DNA from: Flavobacteriales bacterium
Lineage (GTDB): Bacteria > Bacteroidota > Bacteroidia > Flavobacteriales_E > Vicingaceae
Assembly (NCBI GenBank): GCA_015075325.1
Contig: JABTUP010000019.1
Location: 1-58,846 of the forward strand
Direction: 5' to 3'
DNA: 58,846 bases
This document shows, piece after piece, positions 1 through 7,000 of this stretch (the stretch's first letter is position 1; every line of letters begins with the position of its first letter). The translations under genes were made by a program, and so were the position numbers. Under the pieces are notes generated by a model that searched no databases, had not been told where the DNA came from, and saw nothing but the letters and a program-made list of their open reading frames with translations.

Positions 1-951
1 ATTTATTATTTTATCTTTATAATTAAATTTAAAAAAATCATAGTTTCCATAGAGAAACTCATTTTTTTCTTGGTTATAGGCTGAATTTGTTAATAGTGGG
101 ACTGGTATCTTATGTTTTTTTTGCCATCTGGTTAATGGCTCTTTATAAGGTTTAGATGTTTCAGTTATTTTAATCTCCTCCATCTCTCCTGTTCTGATAT
201 TAATTAATCCTAGAAAAGAATTGAGATATGGTTTTCGATGAAATCCTTTTTGATTCTTATCATAATATTTCTTTATCATTTTATAATCATTTGAAATCTT
301 TCTATCAAAATCCAATTCTGAACCTATAGATACTAAAAGATGATCATCATCAATTAACTTTAAGTCATATATCCAACTAGTTATACAATTAGTTGTTATC
401 CTTTTAAAGTTACTACCATCTATACCTACTGAAAAAACATCTTGACATTTATTGTAGTTTTTAAGAACATTTGTTGAATCGGAATACAATGCTCCACCAA
501 TAAAATAAATAACACTATCATTTTTGCTTAAAACAATATCTAATATGTACATATCATTATCAATCAGTGCTTTACAGCCACTTCCGTTAGCATTAACTAT
601 AAATAATTTACTATTCCCTATTATATTTCCTCTTTCAAATATTATTTTTTCTCCGTCATTAGAAACTACAGGGAATCCGTCATTGTTTCCATCTTCTGTA
701 ATTTGATATAATTGACCTGTGTTAATATCCATGCTACAAATTGACCTTCCTTTTGTTGTACTATAAGCAAAATACACCTTATCATCATTTGAAACATCTA
801 TACTTGTTGGAAATATAGAGTTTTTTGCTTCCTTTGGAACATATTTAGACATATCGCCTCTTGAGGTAATAAATTTCCAAGTTTCACATCCAGAGAATGA
901 AATAGCCATAAAAACAATCAATAATTTAGTGCAAATTTTTATTTTTTTCAT
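1..951 (-). CDS. Beta-propeller (PD40/TolB-like) lipoprotein, C-terminus off the left edge
   Basis: An open frame of 317 codons runs without a stop from an ATG at 951 to the window edge, so the C-terminus is missing. The N-terminus is a lipoprotein signal: MKKIK, a hydrophobic stretch, then ISFSGC with the lipid-accepting Cys at residue 22. The body has repeated segments of the type 'T.DGNNDGFPVVSNDGEKIIFE', where a glycine/aspartate turn precedes a 'dG.kI.F' strand. That is typical of PD40/TolB-like propeller blades, as is 'SVGIDGSNFKRITTN'. Several aspartate-rich turns fit a six- or seven-bladed propeller. It is probably an outer-membrane or periplasmic lipoprotein; the ligand is unknown. 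The next gene on this strand is a broken transposase, so there is no informative operon partner. The lipoprotein call is firm and the propeller call moderately firm. Confidence 0.75.
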   Translation of the reverse strand, partial: MKKIKICTKLLIVFMAISFSGCETWKFITSRGDMSKYVPKEAKNSIFPTSIDVSNDDKVYFAYSTTKGRSICSMDINTGQLYQITEDGNNDGFPVVSNDGEKIIFERGNIIGNSKLFIVNANGSGCKALIDNDMYILDIVLSKNDSVIYFIGGALYSDSTNVLKNYNKCQDVFSVGIDGSNFKRITTNCITSWIYDLKLIDDDHLLVSIGSELDFDRKISNDYKMIKKYYDKNQKGFHRKPYLNSFLGLINIRTGEMEEIKITETSKPYKEPLTRWQKKHKIPVPLLTNSAYNQEKNEFLYGNYDFFKFNYKDKIIN

Positions 952-1062
952 CTATTGTATAAGTGATAACCAGAGTAATAACTACTTTTTATGGTTGTTG
1001 TAAGTCGAAATGCGTTCCTAATAAGATTTGCAGAACGAATAAGATTAGCTGAATCCCACTCT

Positions 1063-1105
1063 GTCCGTAGTCTGTAGCCAAACCTGAGCGTTTGCGACTA
1101 TGGAC
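1063..1105. repeat. REP-like hairpin just after the transposase pseudogene
   Basis: GTCCGTAGTC at 1063-1072 pairs with GACTATGGAC at 1096-1105, a 10-bp stem with one G-T pair and a 23-nt loop. It ends 1 nt from the stop codon of the RAYT pseudogene. The left arm shares its GTCC.TAGT core with hairpins on the other side of the pseudogene. Short hairpins flanking a REP-associated tyrosine transposase are its expected substrates. Confidence 0.6.
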
Positions 1106-1106
1106 T

Positions 1107-1658
1107 TCATAACAATTCAATTTTTATTAAACCTTGTTCTCCACAATAGTCTTTAGCACTACTATAAATATAATCTTCCGCATTTTCAACAATACCTGCT
1201 GCTACAGGATTATGATGTGTATAATTTAATCGTTGGTCTATCATCGTATTATTAATGAGTTCGATTGGCTGGTTATCTTGTCGCCAAAATTGATAAGTTG
1301 AGTTTCTGCTATTCTCTTTTCCTTTTGTTTTAAATATTGATAACATCCATTCCTTTCTGCTTTCAGAAGGATTATTCTTAATTGCTTCTATAATTTTAAT
1401 TGAAGTATATTTTTTAAAATCTCTTAAAATATCACTTAATTTTTTTTCTTCTTTTGCCGAGGCAATAAAATGAACATGATTGCTCATGATAACCCATGCA
1501 TGTAAATTTAATCCTTTTTATTTAATGCAATATTCTAAACTTTCTATTAGTATATCACGATATTGTTGCCTAGTAAATACATCAACCCATTCAACAACAG
1601 CAAATGTTATAAAATGTAATCCTTGTTGGTTTCGTATTTTATAACCACCATCCGACAT
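1107..1658 (-). pseudogene. REP-associated tyrosine transposase (RAYT, Y1 family), interrupted by a stop codon
   Basis: Translating from the ATG at 1658 gives a typical RAYT N-terminus (YKIRNQQGLHFITFAVV). The reading is stopped at codon 47 by TAA at 1518-1520 and continues in the same frame as KGLNLHAWVIMSNHVHFIAS to a TGA at 1107. The HUH metal-binding pair is present (HVH), as is the catalytic-tyrosine region YTHHNPVAAGIV. At 183 codons the length is normal for the family. The break is therefore one nonsense substitution, with no deletion or frameshift. An ATG after the stop (1487) could begin a 126-residue protein that keeps HVH and the Tyr but lacks the first beta strand, so activity is unlikely. 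Family members nick and mobilise REP hairpins, and such hairpins lie on both sides here. A sequencing error at the stop cannot be excluded. Confidence 0.85.
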
Positions 1659-1696
1659 ACCTCAAAAATATGAATTATTTTAGTTTTGTAGTTACC

Positions 1697-1748
1697 GTCC
1701 TTAGTCGCCCTCACTTTTTCCTTCGCTTCAGACTAAGGACAGTGAGGG
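1697..1748. repeat. REP-like element with interleaved inverted repeats
   Basis: GTCCTTAGTC (1697-1706) and GACTAAGGAC (1731-1740) are perfect inverted copies. CCCTCAC (1708-1714) and GTGAGGG (1742-1748) are a second perfect pair. The order is A-B-A'-B', so the two stems overlap. The loop contains CCTTCGCTTCA, which recurs in the next element (1837-1847). The element lies upstream of the RAYT pseudogene. Confidence 0.6.
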
Positions 1749-1810
1749 GGTAGTAGTTGTATTGTGTTTTTCATTTTTAATAATTTTATTAATTGTTTTT
1801 TTTGTTACAA

Positions 1811-1860
1811 GTCCGTAGTTGCTGATGCTCTTTTGCCTTCGCTTCAACTTTATTGGAGAC
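1811..1860. repeat. Degenerate third REP-like copy
   Basis: GTCCGTAGTT at 1811-1820 matches the left arm of the hairpin at 1063 except for the last base. The loop segment TGCCTTCGCTTCAAC matches the loop of the element at 1697. The right arm has decayed (AACTTTATTGGAGAC), so only a weak stem remains. It ends about 40 nt from the stop codon of the SDR gene. Confidence 0.4.
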
Positions 1861-1898
1861 CAGGAATAGTAATCTGAAAGCATTTAAACAATAAATCA

Positions 1899-2609
1899 TT
1901 ATGGTGTACTTACTGAAACAGGAAGTATTTTTCCGTTAAAGAATTTATCACCAGACAAACTAAACTCTTTTATATAGGTTGCCATTTGTTTTGCTGAAAC
2001 TGGTGCTTGATAATCAGGAAAAGCTTCTTGTAGCATTTCGGTTTGTGCAGCACCTAGTGCTAAACAGTTTATTTTTATGTTGGTTTCTTTGTATTCTTCA
2101 GCAAGTACTTCTGTTAAATTTGCCAATGCTGCTTTTGAAGCACTATAAACCGATAGTCCTGTAAATTTAACACTCCCCTGAAAGCCACCCATGCTACTAA
2201 TATTCACCACGTGTGTTTGTTCGTTTTTTTTGTTGCAATGTATTACTTCTTTAATAATAGTAGCTGGAGCAAACACATTGATAGTAAAAACAGTTTGCCA
2301 ATCGGTAGTGGTTGTTTCGGTAAATGGTTTATTGATAAGAACTCCTGCATTATTAATAACGATATGAAAATGTTTGTTTTCTTTTTTAAGTAGTTCATGA
2401 AATTGATGATGAAAATTGCTTGAGGCAAAATCGATACTATATATATGTATGGTATTTTTATACAATTGCTCACATTGTTGCTTAAGCTGCTCTAATTTAT
2501 TGAGGTTTCGTGAAAGCACCACAATATGGTTATTTAAATCGGCGGCAAATTGCTTTACTAACTCGTAACCTATTCCTCTACTTGCTCCTGTTATTAATAT
2601 ATTGGTCAT
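1899..2609 (-). CDS. SDR-family NAD(P)-dependent oxidoreductase
   Basis: This is a 236-residue classical short-chain dehydrogenase/reductase. The Rossmann nucleotide-binding motif TGASRGIG is at residues 7-14, NNAG at 86-89, the catalytic Ser in NISS near 138, and the catalytic pair Tyr155/Lys159 in YSASK. There is no signal peptide, so it is cytoplasmic. The substrate cannot be predicted. The Arg after the glycine motif (SRGIG) and Arg34 (VLSRN) hint at NADPH rather than NADH. Its ATG overlaps the last 4 nt of the NlpC/P60 gene upstream, so the two are probably translationally coupled. Confidence 0.9.
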   Translation of the reverse strand: MTNILITGASRGIGYELVKQFAADLNNHIVVLSRNLNKLEQLKQQCEQLYKNTIHIYSIDFASSNFHHQFHELLKKENKHFHIVINNAGVLINKPFTETTTTDWQTVFTINVFAPATIIKEVIHCNKKNEQTHVVNISSMGGFQGSVKFTGLSVYSASKAALANLTEVLAEEYKETNIKINCLALGAAQTEMLQEAFPDYQAPVSAKQMATYIKEFSLSGDKFFNGKILPVSVSTP

Positions 2610-3127
2610 ATTTTCCCTGCTTTGCTAAATGATTTTTGGTAATAAGGAAGTTCTAAGCTAGAAATAATAACTCCTTTACTGGTTGATGAATGTACGAATT
2701 TATTGTTGGCTAAATAAATTCCTACGTGAGAATTTTTTTTTCCATCAATATCAAACAACAGGATATCTCCTTCCGATAGCTTATCTTTTGAAGTATTCTT
2801 CAATTCTTTAGCAATATCTTGTGATGATCGTGGCAAAACTGTTTTATACACTTCTTTATATAATATATTAGCAAACCCCGAACAATCAACACCATCAAAA
2901 GTAGTTCCTCCGTACTTGTATTTTACACCTATCCATTTATCAATAAAGTTATATAAGTTTAAATTGCCGATTTCGGAAGGTGAAATTTTTAGCAACTCGG
3001 CATATTTGGTTTGAATAACAGTAAAGGATTCTTCTTTGGTGGTTTTATCAACAACAACAGCCTTTTTATTGTTGTGACAACCAAAAACTATAACTAATAA
3101 GAAAATGAAATTCTTAAAAACTCTCAT
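2606..3127 (-). CDS. NlpC/P60 family cell-wall peptidase, lipoprotein
   Basis: This 173-residue protein has a lipoprotein signal (hydrophobic stretch ending VIVFGC, Cys17) and an NlpC/P60 cysteine peptidase domain over roughly residues 55-170. The catalytic Cys82 is in DCSGF, His134 in HVGIYL, and a further His146 in KFVHSS is a candidate third residue. Family members cut the D-glutamyl-diaminopimelate bond in peptidoglycan stem peptides, and a lipid-anchored copy would act in the periplasm (Spr/MepS-like). The 3' end overlaps the SDR start by 4 nt. The catalytic set appears intact, so I expect activity. Confidence 0.88.
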   Translation of the reverse strand: MRVFKNFIFLLVIVFGCHNNKKAVVVDKTTKEESFTVIQTKYAELLKISPSEIGNLNLYNFIDKWIGVKYKYGGTTFDGVDCSGFANILYKEVYKTVLPRSSQDIAKELKNTSKDKLSEGDILLFDIDGKKNSHVGIYLANNKFVHSSTSKGVIISSLELPYYQKSFSKAGKI

Positions 3128-3239
3128 ATATGCAAATAAATACCTCTCTAAAAAATTAATTTACCAATGCTATTCTGTGTTAAATAATTAAATTGATTAT
3201 CCTTTTTTACATAGTAATGCCACTGATTCCACTTATTTT

Positions 3240-3338
3240 CCACAGATTTTTTTTCGCAGATTAATTTTAAGAATACGCAAAAATTCACAACGCCATGGCG
3301 TTGTGGTTTTAATCTGTGCGAATTTGTGAAATCTGTGG
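3240..3338. repeat. 99-bp palindromic repeat element
   Basis: The ends are inverted (CCACAGATTT at 3240, AAATCTGTGG ending at 3338). Inner arms are imperfectly inverted (CGCAGATTAA and TTAATCTGTGCG-like). The centre, CACAACGCCATGGCGTTGTG at 3286-3305, is a perfect 20-bp palindrome. The element has no gene and sits in the 334-nt gap between the NlpC/P60 start and the paaE terminator. ATCTGTG-rich palindromes of this kind recur in many Bacteroidota genomes, so this is probably a dispersed, MITE-like repeat. Outside it the gap (3128-3461) is plain AT-rich sequence. Confidence 0.65.
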
Positions 3339-3408
3339 CAAATATCAATGATGATTTCAGTCAAAAAATAATTAAATGCCAAACTCATGTAAAATTAGGC
3401 TTTGGCAT

Positions 3409-3439
3409 AAAAAAAAGTCTGACTTTCGCCAGACCTTTT
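3409..3439 (-). terminator. Rho-independent terminator of paaE
   Basis: On the minus strand a stem built from GGTCTG and CAGAC arms with a short loop is followed by eight T. It lies about 20 nt beyond the paaE stop codon. Confidence 0.7.
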
Positions 3440-3461
3440 CAACAGTTTGATATTAATAAAC

Positions 3462-4517
3462 CTAGGTTACGTCAAAATCTACCACCAATTTTTCGGAAGC
3501 AGGATGTGCCTGGCAAGTTAAAATATAACCTTGAGCAACTTCTTCGTCGGATAAAGAATAGTTCATTTCCATAATGGCTTTACCTTCTAAAACTTTTGCT
3601 TTACAGGTGCAACAAACAGCTCCTTTGCAGGAGAATGGTGCGTCAACTCCATGTTCTATTGATGCGTCTAAAATAAAATCGCCATCAGCAGCCAATTCAA
3701 ATTCAATTTCTTCACCATCCATCATCACCGTAAGTTGGCTTAAGCCTTTAAACGAATTTTCAACAACCTTTTTTTCGTTTTCTTTTTTTACAGGCACTGT
3801 AAACAACTCAAAATTTATTTTATCCTTTTGAACACCAGCATTAACAAGCGAGTTGTTAACTCCGTTAATCATTGGTTCTGGTCCACAAATATAAAACCCA
3901 TCTGCTGTAAGCAATGATGTATTTTGCTGAATAAATTGGTTTATTTTGTTTTCATCAATTCTTCCACAATTAATATCGGGCATATTAGCTGCTTTACCTT
4001 CATCAAAGGTGTAAACTACAGTAAACTGACTTGGATTAGCAGCAGCTAATTCATCAATTTCTTTTTTATAAATGGTAGAAGCAGGGTTAATATTGCCATA
4101 ATACAAGGTGAACTTACCTCCAGCTTTTAACACCGATTTTAATATCGAAAAAATTGGAGTTATTCCACTACCAGCAGCAAAACCAACTAAATTTGCATTC
4201 AAACTTTTAGGAACAAAATTTCCAGCTGGCGTCATTACCTCTAACACACCACCTACTTTTATCGATTGATTTAAATAAGTTGACATTCTACCACCTTGAA
4301 CTTTTTTAACCACCACTCTAAAATCATCTTCAAATGGTGCACTACACAACGAATAAGAACGACGAATATCTTCGCCGTTTACTTGTGCTTTAATGGTAAT
4401 GTACTGCCCAGGTTGATAGCTGTACTCATTTTTAAAATCAACATCAAAAGCAATTGAAACTGCTTCGTCAGTCTCTTTTCTAACATCTTTTACTTTAACT
4501 AATTTAAATTGACTCAT
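3462..4517 (-). CDS. paaE: Phenylacetyl-CoA epoxidase reductase subunit PaaE
   Basis: This 351-residue protein joins a ferredoxin-NADP reductase module to a C-terminal plant-type [2Fe-2S] ferredoxin, the known PaaE layout. The FAD site RRSYS is near residue 52 and the NAD(P) site GSGITPIFS near 116. The cluster cysteines Cys297, Cys302, Cys305 and Cys335 fit C-x4-C-x2-C-x29-C exactly. PaaE passes electrons from NADPH through FAD and the cluster to the di-iron subunit PaaA for ring epoxidation of phenylacetyl-CoA. Here it is transcribed away from paaABCD across a 170-nt shared promoter region, whereas in many bacteria it is the last gene of one operon. A terminator follows. A related ferredoxin reductase is possible, but the position makes PaaE by far the best call. 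Confidence 0.93.
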   Translation of the reverse strand: MSQFKLVKVKDVRKETDEAVSIAFDVDFKNEYSYQPGQYITIKAQVNGEDIRRSYSLCSAPFEDDFRVVVKKVQGGRMSTYLNQSIKVGGVLEVMTPAGNFVPKSLNANLVGFAAGSGITPIFSILKSVLKAGGKFTLYYGNINPASTIYKKEIDELAAANPSQFTVVYTFDEGKAANMPDINCGRIDENKINQFIQQNTSLLTADGFYICGPEPMINGVNNSLVNAGVQKDKINFELFTVPVKKENEKKVVENSFKGLSQLTVMMDGEEIEFELAADGDFILDASIEHGVDAPFSCKGAVCCTCKAKVLEGKAIMEMNYSLSDEEVAQGYILTCQAHPASEKLVVDFDVT

Positions 4518-4539
4518 TCGTGAAAAAATTTTAAGTCTG

Positions 4540-4547
4540 CAAAAATA
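4540..4547 (-). promoter_or_regulatory. Candidate -7 promoter element for paaE
   Basis: On the minus strand TATTTTTG matches the Bacteroidota -7 consensus TAnnTTTG. It lies 22 nt upstream of the paaE ATG. The upstream region is T-rich, with no clean TTTG -33 element. The same 170-nt gap must also hold the paaA promoter, for which I see only a weaker TATGTTTT at 4667. Confidence 0.45.
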
Positions 4548-4687
4548 AACTTATAAATTAAAAATTGACATCTTTTTCTATTCCTAACAAAATTAAAAGA
4601 AAAAGAACTTGTTATTAACAACTGACTTATGTCATTTCTCCATTATTAAATAATTGAGTAAACTTGTATGTTTTTTAACATGAAATT

Positions 4688-5629
4688 ATGGAAGATATCA
4701 AAAAACTAGAAGAGTTTCAGGCAAAAATCGATGCCGATGTAAAGATTGAGCCAAAAGATTGGATGCCCGAAGAATACAGAAAACACTTGCAACGACAAAT
4801 ATCTCAGCATGCACATTCGGAAGTAATTGGTATGCAACCCGAAGGTAATTGGATTAGCAGAGCCCCAAGCTTACGAGCAAAAGTAGTTTTATTAGCTAAA
4901 ATACAAGATGAAGCTGGGCATGGTCAATATTTATATTCGGCTGCCGAAACCTTAGGCAAAAGCAGAGATGAATACATAGAAGAATTGCAAACCGAAAAAG
5001 CAAAATATTCGAGCATTTTTAATTATCCAACACTTACTTGGGCCGATATGGGTGCTGTGGGTTGGTTAGTTGATGGTGCAGCAATTGTAAATCAGGTTTC
5101 ATTACAAAGAACTTCTTATGGACCATATTCTAGAGCCATGGTTAGAATTTGTAAAGAAGAAAGTTTTCATCAACGACAAGGTTACGAGATAATGGCACAC
5201 ATGGCAAAAGGAACTCCAGAACAAAAAGCTATGGCACAAGATGCCTTGAATAGATTTTGGTGGCCTTCCATTATGATGTTTGGACCTCATGATGCTGATT
5301 CACCAAATACAGGAAATGCTGTAAAATGGAGAATTAAACGTGAAACAAACGATGAATTACGTCAAAAATTCATTGACAAAACTGTTGGTCAAGCAGAAGT
5401 AATTGGTTTAACTATTCCTGACCCTGACTTAAAATGGAACGAAGCAAAAGGTTGCTACGATTATGGTAAAATTAATTGGGATGAATTTTGGAATGTTGTA
5501 AAAGGGAACGGCCCATGCAACAAGCAACGATTAAAACACCACATAAAAGCACATAAAAATGGCGAGTGGGTTAGAAAAGCAGCATTAGCTTATGCAGCAA
5601 AACAAAAAGAAAAACAATTAGTAGCTTAA
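4688..5629 (+). CDS. paaA: 1,2-phenylacetyl-CoA epoxidase catalytic subunit PaaA
   Basis: This 313-residue ferritin-like protein has the length expected of PaaA. The di-iron carboxylate motifs are visible: a Glu/His set in [13 protein letters not shown] and a second in [15 protein letters not shown], both D/ExxH helices. PaaA with PaaC forms the core of the monooxygenase that converts phenylacetyl-CoA to the ring-1,2-epoxide, the committing step of aerobic phenylacetate breakdown in the cytoplasm. It starts the plus-strand run paaA-paaB-paaC-paaD and is divergent from paaE. The later pathway genes (paaG, paaZ, paaJ, paaK) are not in this window. The call is firm. Confidence 0.96.
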   Translation: MEDIKKLEEFQAKIDADVKIEPKDWMPEEYRKHLQRQISQHAHSEVIGMQPEGNWISRAPSLRAKVVLLAKIQDEAGHGQYLYSAAETLGKSRDEYIEELQTEKAKYSSIFNYPTLTWADMGAVGWLVDGAAIVNQVSLQRTSYGPYSRAMVRICKEESFHQRQGYEIMAHMAKGTPEQKAMAQDALNRFWWPSIMMFGPHDADSPNTGNAVKWRIKRETNDELRQKFIDKTVGQAEVIGLTIPDPDLKWNEAKGCYDYGKINWDEFWNVVKGNGPCNKQRLKHHIKAHKNGEWVRKAALAYAAKQKEKQLVA

Positions 5630-5661
5630 GAAATAGAAATTAGAGATAAAAAAAAATAATT

Positions 5662-5958
5662 ATGAGTAATATAAAAGATAGTCAAGGAGATGTTTGGGAA
5701 GTTTTTGTACAAAGCAAACCAGGCTTACCTCACAAACACGCAGGAAGTGTTCATGCAACCGACAAAGAAATGGCATTGCAAAACGCAAGAGATATGTACA
5801 CCAGAAGAAACGAAGGAACTTGTCTTTGGGTAGTACCATTAAATGCTATTGTATCATCAATGCCAGAAGATAGTGGTTCGTTTTTTGACCCTGCCGATGA
5901 TAAAGCATACCGACATCCAACACATTATATAATGCCTGAAGGAGCGAAACATATATAG
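5662..5958 (+). CDS. paaB: 1,2-phenylacetyl-CoA epoxidase subunit PaaB
   Basis: A 98-residue protein of the PaaB family, recognised by VFVQSKPGLPHKHAGSVHA at the start and by RNEGTCLWVVPL in the middle. PaaB is a small non-catalytic subunit reported to bridge PaaA-PaaC units. It lies 32 nt after paaA in the same operon. The C-terminal residues HPTHYIMPEGAKHI are family-typical, so the gene is complete. A palindromic stretch follows at once and fills the gap to paaC. Confidence 0.95.
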   Translation: MSNIKDSQGDVWEVFVQSKPGLPHKHAGSVHATDKEMALQNARDMYTRRNEGTCLWVVPLNAIVSSMPEDSGSFFDPADDKAYRHPTHYIMPEGAKHI

Positions 5959-6031
5959 ACCGAAGTAGGAAGACCAAAGCTAGAAGCTAGAAAATGAATA
6001 CATAATTAACTTCTGACTTCCATCATCGGTC
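5958..6031. repeat. Inverted repeat in the paaB-paaC gap
   Basis: GACCGAAGTAGGAAG (5958-5972) and CTTCCATCATCGGTC (6017-6031) pair at 11 of 15 positions. The sequence begins in the paaB stop codon region and fills most of the 98-nt gap before paaC. The paaC-paaD gap holds related GAAG/CTTC-rich repeats. Confidence 0.5.
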
Positions 6032-6056
6032 TTCAAACCTTTAATTTTTATCTAAA

Positions 6057-6815
6057 ATGACAACAAAAGAAGCTTTAATAAATTACTGTTTAAGAATTGG
6101 CGATACCAGTTTAATTCTTGGGCAACGCATGAGTGAATGGTGTAGTAATGGACCTATTTTAGAAGAAGATATTGCTATGACTAACATTGCTCTAGACCAT
6201 ATAGGACAAGCACGAACTATGCTTACCTATGCCGGAGAACTAGAAGGAAAAGGCAGAACAGAGGATGATTTTGCCTACAAAAGACACGAAAGAGAATATT
6301 ACAACTCGCTTTTATCAGAAAGACCAAACGGTCACTTTGGAGATACCGTTGCAAGAAATTTTCTTCAATCGGCTTATTTCTATCATTTATATTCAGCATT
6401 AAGTTCTAGTAAAGATAATATGATTGCTGCTCATGCTGCTAAATCGCTAAAAGAAGTAACTTATCATTTAAGACACAGTGCAGAATGGGTTGTTCGTTTA
6501 GGAGATGGAACAGAAGAAAGCAAAGAAAAAATACAAACATCATTTGATGAAATTTGGGAATATACTGGTGATTTATTTGAAATGAATGAAGTTGATGATG
6601 TTTTAATTAAAGAAGGAATTGCTATAAATCAAACAGAAATTAAAGCAAAATGGGATAAAACAGTTGATGAAGTATTGGTACGTGCAAAACTTCAACGCCC
6701 AAAAGATGCCTATATGCACTCTGGCAGATTAAACGCTATTCATTCGGAATACCTCGGTCATCTTTTAGCCGAAATGCAATTTTTACCTAGAGCTTATCCT
6801 GATGCAAAGTGGTAA
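6057..6815 (+). CDS. paaC: 1,2-phenylacetyl-CoA epoxidase structural subunit PaaC
   Basis: This 252-residue ferritin-like protein is related to PaaA but lacks the full set of di-iron ligands, as PaaC does. Family-typical segments are RIGDTSLILGQRMSEWC, ALDHIGQARTML, YHLRHSAEWVVRLGDGTEESK and the end HSEYLGHLLAEMQFLPRAYP. It forms the structural partner of PaaA in the hydroxylase core. The gene is complete and separated from paaB and paaD by repeat-filled gaps of 98 and 183 nt, unusually long for this operon. Confidence 0.95.
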   Translation: MTTKEALINYCLRIGDTSLILGQRMSEWCSNGPILEEDIAMTNIALDHIGQARTMLTYAGELEGKGRTEDDFAYKRHEREYYNSLLSERPNGHFGDTVARNFLQSAYFYHLYSALSSSKDNMIAAHAAKSLKEVTYHLRHSAEWVVRLGDGTEESKEKIQTSFDEIWEYTGDLFEMNEVDDVLIKEGIAINQTEIKAKWDKTVDEVLVRAKLQRPKDAYMHSGRLNAIHSEYLGHLLAEMQFLPRAYPDAKW

Positions 6816-6821
6816 GTTGAA

Positions 6822-6873
6822 AGATCGAAGTCGGAAGATCGAAGTTGGAAGTAAACTCATCTTCGGGCTTCCG
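6822..6873. repeat. 14-bp tandem unit and inverted copy after paaC
   Basis: AGATCGAAGTCGGA (6822-6835) and AGATCGAAGTTGGA (6836-6849) are tandem copies differing at one base. CTTCGGGCTTCCG (6861-6873) is an inverted near-copy of CGGAAGATCGAAG. This is the same GAAG/CTTC repeat style as in the paaB-paaC gap. Confidence 0.55.
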
Positions 6874-6894
6874 TTTTATAGTAATTTCAAACCT

Positions 6895-7000
6895 CAAACC
6901 CAAAACCATTAATCAACCCTCCCCCTACCCCCTCTCTTTTAAGAGAGGGGAAAGAATAACGAAGTTATTCCGGGGTGAGTTAAACAAACCCAAAACCATT
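6895..7000. repeat. Two-hairpin palindromic element bounded by 16-bp direct repeats, paaC-paaD gap
   Basis: The first hairpin pairs CCCCTCTCTT (6929-6938) with AAGAGAGGGG (6941-6950). The second pairs GAATAAC (6954-6960) with GTTATTC (6964-6970) around GAA. CGGGGTG closes the element at 6977. A near-identical block lies before atpC (31533-31592). CAAACCCAAAACCATT occurs at 6895-6910 and again at 6985-7000, directly flanking the block. The right copy contains the first bases of the paaD start codon. Confidence 0.75.

Noticed and set aside
3148..3348. 66-residue minus-strand frame upstream of the NlpC/P60 gene
   Set aside because: Half of it is the palindromic repeat at 3240-3338 and the rest has no recognisable protein features.
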